Assembly: GCF_004792415.1 (NCBI RefSeq)
Contig: NZ_CP038853.1
Location: 682,001-746,000, forward strand
Direction: 5' to 3'
DNA length: 64,000 nt
DNA from: Pantoea vagans
GTDB lineage: Bacteria; Pseudomonadota; Gammaproteobacteria; Enterobacterales; Enterobacteriaceae
The translations under genes were made by a program, and so were the position numbers. Within the stretch, counting starts at the first letter, position 1, and each line of letters begins with the position of its first letter. Below are positions 16,983-26,116 of the stretch, piece after piece. The notes below the pieces were generated by a model. It did no database searches. It was not told where the DNA came from and saw only the letters and a program-made list of their open reading frames with translations.

Positions 16983-19346
16983 ATGAAAACCCTGAAGAAC
17001 TGGACGCTGCATCAGCAGGCCGATCACTTTGTTGAACTCAAGGTCGACGCTCGACATTTCCTGCGGCTTTACGTGCTTGAAGAGAAGCTGATGCGCGTGC
17101 TGCTGAAGCGCGACGGTGAGCTGGCGCTGAACCGCACCTGGAGCATTGCGCCAGAGCACGATGTGCCCTGGCAGGGACGTGACCGTGAGGCGCTGGATGG
17201 CTTTACGCTGCCCGCGTTTCAGGTGGAGCATGATGCGCAGCAACTGCGCATCAGCACCCGACAGCTGCGGGTGACGGTGCATCAGCCGCTCTGCCTGAGC
17301 TGGGAGCAGTTTGATGGTGCCAGCTGGCAACCGCTGACCGCCGATCGTCACACCGGTGCTTATCTGCTCAATGCCCACGGCGACGGCGTCGAGCACTATC
17401 AGCGTCGTCAGCCGCAGGATCGGGTGTATGGTCTGGGCGAGAAGAGCGGCGACCTGAACCGCGTTAACCGCCGTTTTGAGATGCGTAATCTCGATGCCAT
17501 GGGCTACAACGCCGCCAGCACCGATCCGCTCTACAAACATATTCCGTTTACCCTGACGCAGCGCGATGGCGTCAGCTTCGGCCTGTTCTATGACAACCTC
17601 AGCAGCAGCTGGCTCGATCTGGGGAATGAGCTGGATAACTACCATCTGCCTTATCGCCGTTATCGCGCCGAGGCGGGCGATCTCGATTACTACATGATGC
17701 TCGGCCCGACGCTGCTCGACGTCACTAAAGCTTTTGTGCGTCTGACCGGACGCACGCTGTTTCAGCCGAAGTGGAGCCTGGGCTACAGCGGTTCGACCAT
17801 GCATTACACCGACGCGCCCGACGCACAGCAGCAGCTGCAATCCTTTATCCGCCTGTGTCGCGAGCATGAAATCCCCTGTGATTCGTTCCAGCTCTCTTCC
17901 GGTTATACCTCGATTAATAACAAGCGCTATGTCTTCAACTGGAACTACGACAAAGTCCCGAACCCCAACGCGATGAGCGACGCATTTCACACTGCCGGAA
18001 TGAAGCTGGCGGCCAACATCAAGCCCTGTCTGCTGCAGGATCATCCGCGCTACCAGGAAGTGGCGGCGCAGGGGCTGTTTATTCGTGACTCTGAGTTTGA
18101 TCGTCCCGAGCGTTCGGTGTTCTGGGATGATGAGGGATCGCACCTTGATTTCACCCATCCGCAGGCGGTGCGCTGGTGGCAGGAGAATGTTACGCAGCAG
18201 CTGCTGGAGAAAGGCATCGATTCTACCTGGAATGACAATAACGAATATGAAGTTTGGGATGGTGAGGCGCGCTGTCACGGTTTTGGTCAGCCAATCGCCA
18301 TCAAGCATATCCGGCCGGTGATGCCACTGCTGATGATGCGTGCCTCAATGGAAGCGCAGCAGCAGTTTGCGCCAGACAAACGTCCCTATCTGATCTCCCG
18401 TTCCGGCTGTGCCGGGATGCAGCGCTATGTGCAGACCTGGAGCGGCGATAACCGCACCAGCTGGCAGACTCTGCGCTATAACATCCGCATGGGGCTGGGG
18501 ATGAGCCTTTCCGGGCTGTTTAACGTCGGACACGATGTCGGCGGCTTCTCGGGCGATAAGCCGGATGCTGAATTGTTTGTGCGCTGGGTTCAGAATGGCG
18601 TGATGCATCCGCGCTTTACCATCCACTCGTGGAATGACGATCACACGGTGAACGAGCCGTGGATGTACCCGGAAGTGACACCGATGATCCGCGAAGCGAT
18701 CCGCCTGCGTTATCGTCTGATGCCTTATCTCTACAACCTGGCGTGGCAGGCGAGCGTGGAAGATGAGCCAATGCTGCGCCCGACCTTCCTCGACCATGAG
18801 CAGGATCCGCTGACGTATGAGGAGTGTGATGATTTTATGCTGGGCCGCGATCTGCTGGTCGCCAGCGTCGTGGAGCAGGGCGCGCGCAGTCGTGAAGTCT
18901 ATCTGCCACGCAACCAGGGCGGCTGGTATGACTGGCACAGCGGCAAAGCGTATGCAGGTGGTGAAACGATTACGCTGGATGCGCCACTGGATCGGCTGCC
19001 ACTGCTGGTGCGGGCGGGGGCGATCATTCCGCTGGGCGAGTGCGAAACCACCACCGATGCGCGGCGCGACACGGTGCGGCAGTGGCAGCTGTGGCCGGCA
19101 CCGGAAGGCGTAACCACCCAGGGCGAAATGTTTGACGACGATGGCGAGAGCCATGGCTGGCAGCAGGGCAATGCGCTGTGGCTGAGCTGGACGTTGTGCA
19201 GCAGCGCCAGCCGAATCGACCTGACGGTAGAAAAACGCGGCGATTATCAGCCCGCCTGGCGGGAGATTGCGCTGTTACTGCCTGCGGGTGAACGTCGTGA
19301 GCTGTGGGTAAATGGCGAGAAAGCGGCGAGTTACCGGCTGGGATAG
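16983..19346 (+). CDS. Glycoside hydrolase family 31 (alpha-glucosidase/alpha-xylosidase type)
   Basis: 787-residue cytoplasmic glycosidase with no signal peptide. An N-terminal beta-sandwich (to about 240, including VYGLGEKSGDLNR) precedes the (beta/alpha)8 barrel. The GH31 nucleophile is in STWNDNNEYE near residue 416 (usual form W-x-D-x-N-E), and the acid/base aspartate is expected in WSGDNRTSW near 485. NVGHDVGGFSG and the C-terminal beta domains are also family features. Retaining cleavage of a terminal alpha-linked glucose or xylose is expected; which one cannot be decided here. It ends the transporter operon. Confidence 0.88.
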   Translation: MKTLKNWTLHQQADHFVELKVDARHFLRLYVLEEKLMRVLLKRDGELALNRTWSIAPEHDVPWQGRDREALDGFTLPAFQVEHDAQQLRISTRQLRVTVHQPLCLSWEQFDGASWQPLTADRHTGAYLLNAHGDGVEHYQRRQPQDRVYGLGEKSGDLNRVNRRFEMRNLDAMGYNAASTDPLYKHIPFTLTQRDGVSFGLFYDNLSSSWLDLGNELDNYHLPYRRYRAEAGDLDYYMMLGPTLLDVTKAFVRLTGRTLFQPKWSLGYSGSTMHYTDAPDAQQQLQSFIRLCREHEIPCDSFQLSSGYTSINNKRYVFNWNYDKVPNPNAMSDAFHTAGMKLAANIKPCLLQDHPRYQEVAAQGLFIRDSEFDRPERSVFWDDEGSHLDFTHPQAVRWWQENVTQQLLEKGIDSTWNDNNEYEVWDGEARCHGFGQPIAIKHIRPVMPLLMMRASMEAQQQFAPDKRPYLISRSGCAGMQRYVQTWSGDNRTSWQTLRYNIRMGLGMSLSGLFNVGHDVGGFSGDKPDAELFVRWVQNGVMHPRFTIHSWNDDHTVNEPWMYPEVTPMIREAIRLRYRLMPYLYNLAWQASVEDEPMLRPTFLDHEQDPLTYEECDDFMLGRDLLVASVVEQGARSREVYLPRNQGGWYDWHSGKAYAGGETITLDAPLDRLPLLVRAGAIIPLGECETTTDARRDTVRQWQLWPAPEGVTTQGEMFDDDGESHGWQQGNALWLSWTLCSSASRIDLTVEKRGDYQPAWREIALLLPAGERRELWVNGEKAASYRLG

Positions 19347-19649
19347 CGGTGGCGTGGTGGCAAAGCCTAATCAATCAGGTTTTGGGCAGCAACGCTTAAG
19401 TTCATTGAGCAGGGAACAGGGGCAGAGGAGGAAAGCGTCCCGCCGCCCGGATAAAAACGCCGGGAGCGTTTTTGAACAACGCAAAGCGTTGGCCCGTTTA
19501 CGGGCGCACCTCAGGGATGAGGTGCGTAATCGCGCGGGCCGAGCATGCCAGGGATGGCGGCTTTTGCGTCTTTCCGATCTGACCCTGTTCCCTGTGAAGG
19601 CACGATCTCACAGCGACCAGGTCTTATACCTCATTGGTCGCAAAAGATA
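19347..19649. other. Gap after GH31 holding a dispersed repeat element
   Basis: 303 bases between convergent GH31 and ftnA. More than half is the inverted-repeat element described at 19411-19593; the rest shows no gene. Short frames crossing it are not coding in my view. Confidence 0.6.
19411..19593. repeat. Dispersed element with terminal inverted repeats, copy 1
   Basis: 183-bp element. Left end AGGGAACAGGGGCAGA (19411-19426), right end TCTGACCCTGTTCCCT (19578-19593); the ends are complementary at 15 of 16 positions. The imperfect stem continues with GGAAAG/CTTTCC. A related element lies at 46845-46949. Copy 1 is longer owing to about 80 extra internal bases that contain smaller hairpins. 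Homology also extends about 12 bases left of the element (AGCAA...TAAG). There is no coding capacity. It resembles a MITE or BIME-like unit but is none that I recognise. Confidence 0.7.
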
Positions 19650-20156
19650 TTATTCTGCGTGGTTCTCGGTGCTCATGCGGCCCAGGTCTTTATCGACCAG
19701 GAACAGACCGTTGCCGCTGTTGCTGACCAGCGCCAGTTTATCCAGCACGGTTTTGAACAGCTTCTCTTCTTCGTGCTGCTCGGCAACGTACCACTGCAGG
19801 AAGTTAAACGTTGAGTAATCCTGTGACGTCATAGCGGCGTGTGCCAGCTCGTTGATTTTGCTGGTGATCAGCTGCTCATGCTCCAGCGCCTGCTGCAGGA
19901 TTTCATTCAGCGAGGTGAACGAAACCGGTGGCGCAGCGATGGTGCCCAGCACCGGCATCGCGCCGGTATCGCTCAGGTAGTCAAACAGACGCTGCATGTG
20001 CTGCATCTCTTCGCGTGAATGCATCTTCAGGAAGGAAGCGGCACCCTCAAAGCCTTTGTCGCTGCACCAGGCGCTCATTTGCAGATAAAGATTGGCAGAG
20101 AAAAATTCCAGGTTCAGCTGGTCGTTTAAACGCCCAGTCATTTCAGCAGTCAGCAT
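19650..20156 (-). CDS. ftnA: Ferritin (FtnA)
   Basis: Non-heme bacterial ferritin, 168 residues, that stores iron as a ferric mineral inside a 24-mer shell. Ferroxidase ligands are visible in [14 protein letters not shown] (Glu and Tyr), [16 protein letters not shown] and [13 protein letters not shown]. Length and most of the sequence agree with E. coli FtnA from memory. ATG at 20156 follows AAGGA by 8 bases. The upstream region contains a Fur-box-like palindrome, but some 300 bases away. Confidence 0.93.
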   Translation of the reverse strand: MLTAEMTGRLNDQLNLEFFSANLYLQMSAWCSDKGFEGAASFLKMHSREEMQHMQRLFDYLSDTGAMPVLGTIAAPPVSFTSLNEILQQALEHEQLITSKINELAHAAMTSQDYSTFNFLQWYVAEQHEEEKLFKTVLDKLALVSNSGNGLFLVDKDLGRMSTENHAE

Positions 20157-20360
20157 GGCCGAGTCCTTTTAAGAAGATGTTAAATAAACAGGTGGATGCG
20201 GTGAATTATGCATCATACATGTTAGTAAAGTGAAGCCTTTTCCGCAAAATAAGACAATTTATCTGATTGATTTAAATAGAATTATTTCGGAAATTGAATG
20301 CGACCAATTCTCATTCTGCATCGCGCAATATCAGGCAACAACGTCAGGAGAATCAGCACC

Positions 20361-20450
20361 ATGATAGTGCGGGCGATAGCTATTCTGCTGGTGCAATGGT
20401 CGCTGCGGCAGACGAAATACCCACCCTCTGATGCCGTCCCGGAAATATAA
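20361..20450 (+). CDS. Possible small membrane-type peptide, 29 residues
   Basis: ATG at 20361 is preceded by AGGAG (20347-20351), 9 bases upstream. The product begins MIVRAIAILLVQW, a short hydrophobic segment, and ends polar (PPSDAVPEI). I do not recognise it. Coding status rests only on the start context and hydrophobicity; conservation would be needed. Confidence 0.35.
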   Translation: MIVRAIAILLVQWSLRQTKYPPSDAVPEI

Positions 20451-20458
20451 CGTTGTGT

Positions 20459-20477
20459 TCTGAAAATCATTTTCAGA
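20459..20477. promoter_or_regulatory. Fur-box-like perfect palindrome
   Basis: TCTGAAAATCATTTTCAGA is perfectly symmetric around its central base. Its inner 15 bases match the Fur 7-1-7 consensus TGATAATnATTATCA at 12 of 14 informative positions. It could regulate the short ORF at 20492 or the yjiH operon. With no T-run after it, it is unlikely to be a terminator. Confidence 0.5.
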
Positions 20478-20491
20478 GCGCGATAAGAGGT

Positions 20492-20563
20492 ATGGCGTGG
20501 ATTAAACGTCCTGTGTCGGCAAATAAGGCGTTAACAATCGTTCTCCTGGCGGCTCTGGCATAA
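20492..20563 (+). CDS. Possible small peptide, 23 residues
   Basis: ATG at 20492 follows AAGAGG almost directly (spacing is only 1 base, which weakens the case). The product ends with a hydrophobic run LTIVLLAALA after a basic start MAWIKRP. Unrecognised; listed because it lies just past the Fur-like palindrome. Confidence 0.2.
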   Translation: MAWIKRPVSANKALTIVLLAALA

Positions 20564-20645
20564 ATCCTGCTTAGAACTGAGTTCCATATATTGAAACTTG
20601 CCACGGCAGGGAACGAGCGGCAGGCCATGTTATCAGGAGAAAATA

Positions 20646-21314
20646 ATGTCAGATGAGAGTGTGGTTAATCCGGTAAAAATGACGGCGACCAAAGGCAGTT
20701 ATATCGCTTTAATTTTTGCCATTCTGTTTTTCTCAGGGCTGTTTTATAACGTCGAGGGCCTTAAATGGCTGGGTGCGTTTGACTTCACCACGCTGGGCGG
20801 CAGCTTCGGCACCATGAAAGATCCCGTCAGCAACACCTTTCTCGGCGCAGGCGGACTCAGTGCCAAAGCGGGTTTTCTGTTTGCTCTGTCGCTGACGCCG
20901 ACGGTAATGCTGGCGCTGGGCGTGCTGGAAATCTTTACCCACTATGGCGCGATTCGCGCGGCACATCGCTTACTGACGCCGCTGCTTAAACCGCTGATGG
21001 GGCTGCCGGGTCGTTGCGGTCTGGCGTTAATCACTGACCTGCAAAGCACCGACGCGGGCGCGGCATTAACCAAAGAGATGGCTGACCAGAAACAGATTGG
21101 CAAAAAAGAGCTGGTGGTGATGAGTGCCTGGCAATATTCCGGTGCCGGATTAATCAATAATTACTTCGCCATCGGTTCGGCTCTGTTCGCCTCAATGACG
21201 CTGCCGATCATTATTCCGCTGTTATTAATGTTCGTGCTGAAATTTGTCGGTGCGGCGATAACGCGCGCTGTGTTAAACAGTGTTTATAAGAAGGATTTCG
21301 CCGATGGAAAATAA
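20646..21314 (+). CDS. yjiH: YjiH-like membrane protein with nucleoside-recognition (Gate) domain
   Basis: 222-residue inner-membrane protein with several hydrophobic segments (residues 17-37, 75-100 and 175-205). It contains a Gate-type segment (GLPGRCGLALITDLQSTDAGAAL) shared with spore maturation protein A and nucleoside transporters. ATG at 20646 with AGGAG 7 bases before it. The end overlaps yjiG by 11 bases, so the two are translationally coupled and probably form one two-part transporter. In E. coli yjiH-yjiG precede the dipeptidase gene iadA; here an M20 hydrolase takes that place. Confidence 0.82.
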   Translation: MSDESVVNPVKMTATKGSYIALIFAILFFSGLFYNVEGLKWLGAFDFTTLGGSFGTMKDPVSNTFLGAGGLSAKAGFLFALSLTPTVMLALGVLEIFTHYGAIRAAHRLLTPLLKPLMGLPGRCGLALITDLQSTDAGAALTKEMADQKQIGKKELVVMSAWQYSGAGLINNYFAIGSALFASMTLPIIIPLLLMFVLKFVGAAITRAVLNSVYKKDFADGK

Positions 21315-21777
21315 AATTGCGACAAGCAGTAATCCGTTCGATGTGTTTGTGACCGGTGCGCGTAAAGGCTTTCATATCGCCATTCACAATCTGATGCCGA
21401 ATGTGGTGATGGCCTATGTGCTGGCAGAAGTGCTGAACCTGCTCGGCATTATGCAGTTTCTCGGGCATGTGTTTGCGCCGGTGATGGGGCTGTTCGGCCT
21501 GCCGGGCGAGGCAATAACTGTGTTGCTCACCGCCTGGCTCTCCTCGTCGGCGGGCACCGGCGTCGCAGTAAGCCTGCTGACCAAAGGGCTGCTGACCGGT
21601 GCAGATATCACCATTCTGGCACCGGCGATTTTCCTGATGGGATCGCAGCTGCAATATATGGGGCGGCTGCTGGGCGTGGCCGATGTGCCCAAAAAATACT
21701 GGCCGCTGCTGATGCTGGTGAGCATCATCAACGCGCTGATCGCAATGTCTGTTATGCGTCTGTTTATTCAGGAGTAA
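21304..21777 (+). CDS. yjiG: YjiG-like membrane protein
   Basis: 157-residue inner-membrane protein, second half of the YjiH/YjiG pair. Features: MPNVVMAYVLAEVLNLLGIM and GLFGLPGEAITVLLTAWLSSS, the latter a Gate-domain motif, then ITILAPAIFLMGSQLQYMGR. From memory it parallels E. coli YjiG over its length. It starts inside the end of yjiH and lies 4 bases before the amidohydrolase. Likely transports the substrate of that enzyme; the substrate is not known. Confidence 0.82.
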   Translation: MENKIATSSNPFDVFVTGARKGFHIAIHNLMPNVVMAYVLAEVLNLLGIMQFLGHVFAPVMGLFGLPGEAITVLLTAWLSSSAGTGVAVSLLTKGLLTGADITILAPAIFLMGSQLQYMGRLLGVADVPKKYWPLLMLVSIINALIAMSVMRLFIQE

Positions 21778-21781
21778 CGCT

Positions 21782-22885
21782 GTGTCTAAGGTATTAGAGC
21801 ATTACCACTTTCTGCATGAAATTCCGGAGCTGGGTTTTCAGGAGGTGAAAACCTCGGCCTACATCGCCGATCAGCTCGAGAAAGCGGGCCTGAAGGTGAC
21901 GCGCAACATCAATAACACCACCGGCATTGTGGCGGAGATCGACAGCGGTGTGCCGGGACCGGTGCTGGCGCTGCGTGCAGATATGGATGCGCTGGGCCAC
22001 ATCATTGATGGCGTGCCCTGTGCGCGTCACACCTGTGGTCACGACGGTCACTCTTCGGTAGTGCTGACGGCAGCATCGGCACTGCTGCAGGAGGGCACGG
22101 TGAAACGTGGCCGGCTGAAGATTCTGTTCCAGCCCGCCGAGGAGCTGGGTGCGGGTGCGCTCTCGATGATTGAAGGTGGCGCACTGGATGATGTGGAGAT
22201 GATTCTGGGCTTCCATCTGCGTCCGCTGGAGGAGTGCGTGGTCGGTCAGGCGGTGCCTGCGGTGCTCTACTCCGCCTGCAGCACGCTGGAAGCGACCATC
22301 AAAGGTCAGCCCGCCCATGCGGCGCGACCGCATCTGGGCGTGAACGCGCTGGATGCCGCCGTGCAGGCGGTTCAGGCGGTTAACGCCCTCCATCTGTCTC
22401 CCGGTCTGACCTGGAGCGTCAAGGCGACCCGCTTCCTGTGCGATGCCGGTGTCACCAACTCGGTACCGGATGAAGCCCGCGTGGTGTGGGATCTGCGTTC
22501 GCAGGAGAACGGGCCGATGACGCAGCTGAAAGAGCAGGTCACGCGCGCCATTACTCACAGCGTGGCGGCACTGGGCGCCACCGCCGAGGTCCGCGTGCTG
22601 AAAGAGATGCCCGCCGCCGAGATTGATGATGAGGCGACCGCGGTTATCCGCGCGGCCATCGTTGAAGTGCTGGGTGAAGAGGGCGCACTGCCGACCCGAA
22701 CCACGCCGGGCAGCGAGGACTTTTTCTACTATCCGGTCAAGCGTCCGGGTGTGAAGGCGGGCTTCTGGGGGCTGGGCACCAACCTGACGCCAGGACTGCA
22801 TCATCCCGACATGCGTTTCGATCTCAGCTCGCTGGAGATTGGTGTGCAGATTTTTAAAGCCTGCGTCAGAAAGGTACTGGGATAA
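21782..22885 (+). CDS. M20 family amidohydrolase (aminoacylase/IAA-amino-acid hydrolase type)
   Basis: 367-residue metal-dependent hydrolase of the M20D group, which removes acyl groups from amino acids or splits dipeptide-like amides. The conserved metal-binding block is visible: LALRADMDAL, then HTCGHDGHSS near residue 80, and QPAEELGAGA. HAARPHLGVNALDAA belongs to the lid domain, and PGSEDFFYYPV supplies a further metal ligand near the end. GTG start at 21782, 4 bases after yjiG. With yjiHG it forms a probable uptake-and-hydrolysis operon. Confidence 0.85.
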   Translation: MSKVLEHYHFLHEIPELGFQEVKTSAYIADQLEKAGLKVTRNINNTTGIVAEIDSGVPGPVLALRADMDALGHIIDGVPCARHTCGHDGHSSVVLTAASALLQEGTVKRGRLKILFQPAEELGAGALSMIEGGALDDVEMILGFHLRPLEECVVGQAVPAVLYSACSTLEATIKGQPAHAARPHLGVNALDAAVQAVQAVNALHLSPGLTWSVKATRFLCDAGVTNSVPDEARVVWDLRSQENGPMTQLKEQVTRAITHSVAALGATAEVRVLKEMPAAEIDDEATAVIRAAIVEVLGEEGALPTRTTPGSEDFFYYPVKRPGVKAGFWGLGTNLTPGLHHPDMRFDLSSLEIGVQIFKACVRKVLG

Positions 22886-23178
22886 CAGAGTGGGGGCGGG
22901 TGCAGACCTGCCCGACTCTGTTGCCGCATCCGCTGTTCTCCGATTCTCCCTCTGCGAAATCCCGCCCCCTTCCCTGTAGGCCGCGCGCGCAAAATATTGT
23001 ATGCTATGCCGCCTTAAAGCTGACCAGGTAACCGGACTTCACGCCAATGTAACTTCGCGCTGACCCGCCAACGATGAAACATCGTTTTTGGCACCGTTTA
23101 CCCGCCGGTAAGGTTCTGCCGGCCACCGTGATTTATCAGCAGCGCCAGTACGTTGCGCTGCCTATTGAGAAGAATTCC

Positions 23179-24765
23179 ATGTCTAATCCCTTTTTAGAAG
23201 AGGTGGCACGCCGCCGCACCTTCGCGATCATTTCGCACCCGGATGCCGGTAAAACCACCATTACCGAAAAAGTGTTGCTGTTCGGACAGGCTATCCAGAC
23301 CGCCGGTACGGTAAAAGGCCGTGGCTCTAACCAGCACGCCAAGTCGGACTGGATGGAGATGGAGAAACAGCGTGGTATCTCCATTACCACCTCGGTGATG
23401 CAGTTCCCTTACCGCGATAGCCTGGTGAACCTGCTGGATACCCCAGGTCACGAAGACTTCTCGGAAGATACCTACCGTACGCTGACTGCGGTTGACTGCT
23501 GTCTGATGGTGATCGATGCCGCGAAAGGCGTCGAGGATCGTACCCGCAAGCTGATGGAAGTGACCCGTCTGCGCGATACGCCCATCCTGACCTTTATGAA
23601 CAAACTTGACCGTGACATCCGCGATCCGATGGAGCTGCTGGATGAGGTGGAAAGCGAGCTGAAAATCGCCTGCGCACCGATCACCTGGCCTATCGGCTGC
23701 GGCAAGCTGTTCAAAGGGGTTTACCACCTCTACAAAGATGAGACCTATCTCTACCAGACCGGTAAAGGCCACACCATTCAGGATGTGCGCATCGTGAAGG
23801 GGCTGAACAACCCGGATCTCGACACTGCAGTGGGTGAAGACCTGGCGGCACAGCTGCGTGAAGAGCTGGAGCTGGTGCAGGGCGCCTCGCACGAGTTCGA
23901 GCAGGAGGCCTTCCTGAGTGGCGAACTGTCGCCGGTCTTCTTCGGCACCGCGCTGGGTAACTTCGGCGTTGACCACATGCTGGATGGCCTGGTTGCCTGG
24001 GCGCCACGTCCGATGCCACGCGATACCGACACCCGTACGGTAGAAGCGAAAGAAGAGAAGTTCACCGGCTTCGTGTTTAAGATCCAGGCCAACATGGACC
24101 CGAAACACCGTGACCGGGTGGCCTTTATGCGTGTGGTCTCCGGTAAATATGAAAAAGGGATGAAGCTGCGTCAGGTGCGCACCGGCAAAGATGTGGTGAT
24201 CTCCGACGCCCTGACCTTTATGGCGGGCGACCGTTCACACGTTGAAGAAGCGTATCCTGGCGACATCATCGGTCTGCATAACCACGGCACCATTCAGATT
24301 GGCGACACCTTTACCCAGGGTGAGAATATGAAGTTCACCGGTATTCCGAACTTTGCGCCAGAGCTGTTCCGCCGTATTCGCCTGCGCGATCCGCTGAAGC
24401 AGAAACAGCTGCTGAAAGGGCTGGTTCAGCTGTCGGAAGAGGGTGCCGTGCAGGTATTCCGCCCGGTGCATAACAACGATCTTATCGTTGGCGCGGTCGG
24501 GGTACTGCAGTTCGATGTGGTCGTGGCACGTCTGAAAAGCGAATATAACGTCGAAGCGATCTACGAAGCGATTAACGTCTCTACGGCGCGCTGGGTTGAA
24601 TGCGGCGACGCGAAAAAGTTTGAGGACTTCCAGCGTAAAAACGAAGTTAACCTGGCGCTCGATGGCGGTAATAATTTGACTTATATCGCGCCGACCATGG
24701 TCAATCTTAATATTACGCAGGAACGTTATCCCGACGTCACTTTCCGTAAAACGCGCGAGCACTAA
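23179..24765 (+). CDS. prfC: Peptide chain release factor 3
   Basis: Translational GTPase that frees release factors 1 and 2 from the ribosome after termination. All G motifs are present: [13 protein letters not shown] (G1), GISITTSV (G2), [14 protein letters not shown] (G3) and NKLDRD (G4). At 528 residues the length matches E. coli RF3. I start at the ATG at 23179 ([21 protein letters not shown]); an in-frame ATG at 23074 would add 35 unconserved residues. A terminator hairpin follows. Confidence 0.96.
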   Translation: MSNPFLEEVARRRTFAIISHPDAGKTTITEKVLLFGQAIQTAGTVKGRGSNQHAKSDWMEMEKQRGISITTSVMQFPYRDSLVNLLDTPGHEDFSEDTYRTLTAVDCCLMVIDAAKGVEDRTRKLMEVTRLRDTPILTFMNKLDRDIRDPMELLDEVESELKIACAPITWPIGCGKLFKGVYHLYKDETYLYQTGKGHTIQDVRIVKGLNNPDLDTAVGEDLAAQLREELELVQGASHEFEQEAFLSGELSPVFFGTALGNFGVDHMLDGLVAWAPRPMPRDTDTRTVEAKEEKFTGFVFKIQANMDPKHRDRVAFMRVVSGKYEKGMKLRQVRTGKDVVISDALTFMAGDRSHVEEAYPGDIIGLHNHGTIQIGDTFTQGENMKFTGIPNFAPELFRRIRLRDPLKQKQLLKGLVQLSEEGAVQVFRPVHNNDLIVGAVGVLQFDVVVARLKSEYNVEAIYEAINVSTARWVECGDAKKFEDFQRKNEVNLALDGGNNLTYIAPTMVNLNITQERYPDVTFRKTREH

Positions 24766-24777
24766 TCGCCTGTTTCC

Positions 24778-24802
24778 GGGCCATTCCAGCAGGGAATGGC
24801 CC
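24778..24802 (+). terminator. Terminator hairpin after prfC
   Basis: Arms GGGCCATTCC and GGAATGGCCC around a short loop form a 10-bp stem 12 bases after the prfC stop. Only a weak T-rich tail (TGATTT) follows. Confidence 0.65.
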
Positions 24803-25022
24803 TGATTTCCCCACTCCAGACTCCTCCTAAAAACCCCGTTTTTTTTCTGTTTTGACGTGTGATCAACCAGTTAGCCAGGCAAATCGCAAAATGCCGTCTA
24901 TGATTATTTTATCGGACGGCGGAAGAGACTTCTCTTGTCCTTACGTCCTGTAACGCAGCGGCACCTGTGCCTCTGTTTCGCCCACAGTTTTGGGTGAGTT
25001 AACTGATAGAAGGAAGATATCG

Positions 25023-25637
25023 ATGAACAAGACTAAGATTGCTAAAACCCTGATGGCCGCCATGATTGGCTCAGCACTGATCAGCGGCAGCGCACTGGCC
25101 GACGAATCGCTTTCTCAGAAAGCGTCACAGACAGCCGACAGCGCGGGTTCGAAAATCGATAGTTCTATGAAAAAAGTCGATGGTTATATGGATGACAGCG
25201 GCATCACCGCCAAAGCCAAAGCGGCACTGGTGGATGACGACGCAATTAAAAGCACGGATATCTCGGTAAAAACGCATAGCGGCGTCGTGACCTTAAGCGG
25301 TTTCGTCACCTCACAGGATCAGGCTGAAAAGGCTGTGGCAGTGGTGCAGAAAATCGAAGGTGTTAAATCCGTCAGCGACAAACTACACGTCCGAGACAGC
25401 AAATCATCTTCAGTGAAAGGTTATGCCGGCGATGCCGCTACGACCAGCGAAATTAAAGCTAAGCTATTAGCAGACGACATTGTTCCGTCGCGCAACGTAA
25501 AAGTTGAGACCACCGACGGTGTTGTTCAGCTTTCAGGGCATGTTGCTACTCAGGCACAGTCAGATCGTGCAGAAAGCATCGCTAAAGCCATTGAAGGCGT
25601 GAAAAGCGTTAAGAATGACCTGACGGTTAAATCTTAA
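25023..25637 (+). CDS. osmY: Periplasmic osmotically induced protein OsmY
   Basis: 204-residue periplasmic protein with a Sec signal peptide cut after ALA (residues 1-27). Two BON domains, at about 58-125 and 137-204, each end in the GVVTLSGFV / GVVQLSGHV and EGVKSV pattern; BON domains bind phospholipid surfaces. In E. coli osmY is a strongly sigma-S and osmotically induced gene. It precedes ytjA and yjjUV as in E. coli. ATG at 25023 follows GAAGGAAG. Confidence 0.93.
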   Translation: MNKTKIAKTLMAAMIGSALISGSALADESLSQKASQTADSAGSKIDSSMKKVDGYMDDSGITAKAKAALVDDDAIKSTDISVKTHSGVVTLSGFVTSQDQAEKAVAVVQKIEGVKSVSDKLHVRDSKSSSVKGYAGDAATTSEIKAKLLADDIVPSRNVKVETTDGVVQLSGHVATQAQSDRAESIAKAIEGVKSVKNDLTVKS

Positions 25638-25733
25638 GCTTGCATGCGGTCACTCCGGTGACCGCATGGATAAAAGATACCCATCCGGGGATTAAATAAG
25701 CAGTTCGATTTTAAATAGGGTAAGGAGAGGCTT

Positions 25734-25895
25734 ATGTTTCGTTGGGGCATTATTTTTCTGGTGATCGCACTGATCGCTGCAGCGTTAGGTTTTGGCGGTT
25801 TAGCGGGCACAGCAGCATGGGCAGCTAAAGTTGTCTTCGTCGTTGGTATTATCCTGTTCCTCATCAGCCTGTTTACCGGCCGTAAAAAGCTTTAG
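25734..25895 (+). CDS. ytjA: DUF1328 small membrane protein YtjA
   Basis: 53-residue protein with two hydrophobic helices: [20 protein letters not shown] and a second at about 31-48, ending in the basic GRKKL. ATG at 25734 with AAGGAGAGG just upstream. It matches the size, pattern and gene position (between osmY and yjjU) of E. coli YtjA. Function unknown; the family is found near stress genes. Confidence 0.88.
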   Translation: MFRWGIIFLVIALIAAALGFGGLAGTAAWAAKVVFVVGIILFLISLFTGRKKL

Positions 25896-26116
25896 CCGAT
25901 GAGTCCTGCAGCGTAATAAAACGCAAAGCATAGAGCGGAGACCAGTCATCGGCAGCGACTGACGTGAAGAGAAGGACACCTTCACATCGCTGCGATGGCA
26001 AGCCAGTTCAGCTGGCCTGCCGGTTAAAGGAATAGATGACTGGTTCTCCGGAATGCTGCTGTCTTTGATGGATCCCTCCTCCAGCATACCCGGAACCCTT
26101 TTTTGAGGTTCGCACA

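Larger units (their letters stand above)
20157..20645. other. ftnA-yjiH intergenic region with two possible short ORFs
   Basis: 489 bases between divergent ftnA and yjiH. It contains two short frames with reasonable ribosome binding sites (20361-20450 and 20492-20563) and a 19-bp perfect palindrome between them (20459-20477). No known RNA gene is recognised. Confidence 0.5.

Noticed and set aside
19411..19593. Insertion sequence
   Set aside because: Too short, no transposase and no obvious target duplication; at most a non-autonomous element.
19545..19818. Short plus-strand frames at the edge of the repeat and ftnA
   Set aside because: They run through the inverted-repeat element and antisense to ftnA.
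20459..20477. Intrinsic terminator
   Set aside because: The palindrome has a one-base centre and no T-run; operator is a better reading.
23074..23178. N-terminal extension of prfC
   Set aside because: RF3 begins at [14 protein letters not shown] in relatives; the extra 35 residues look like leader DNA.
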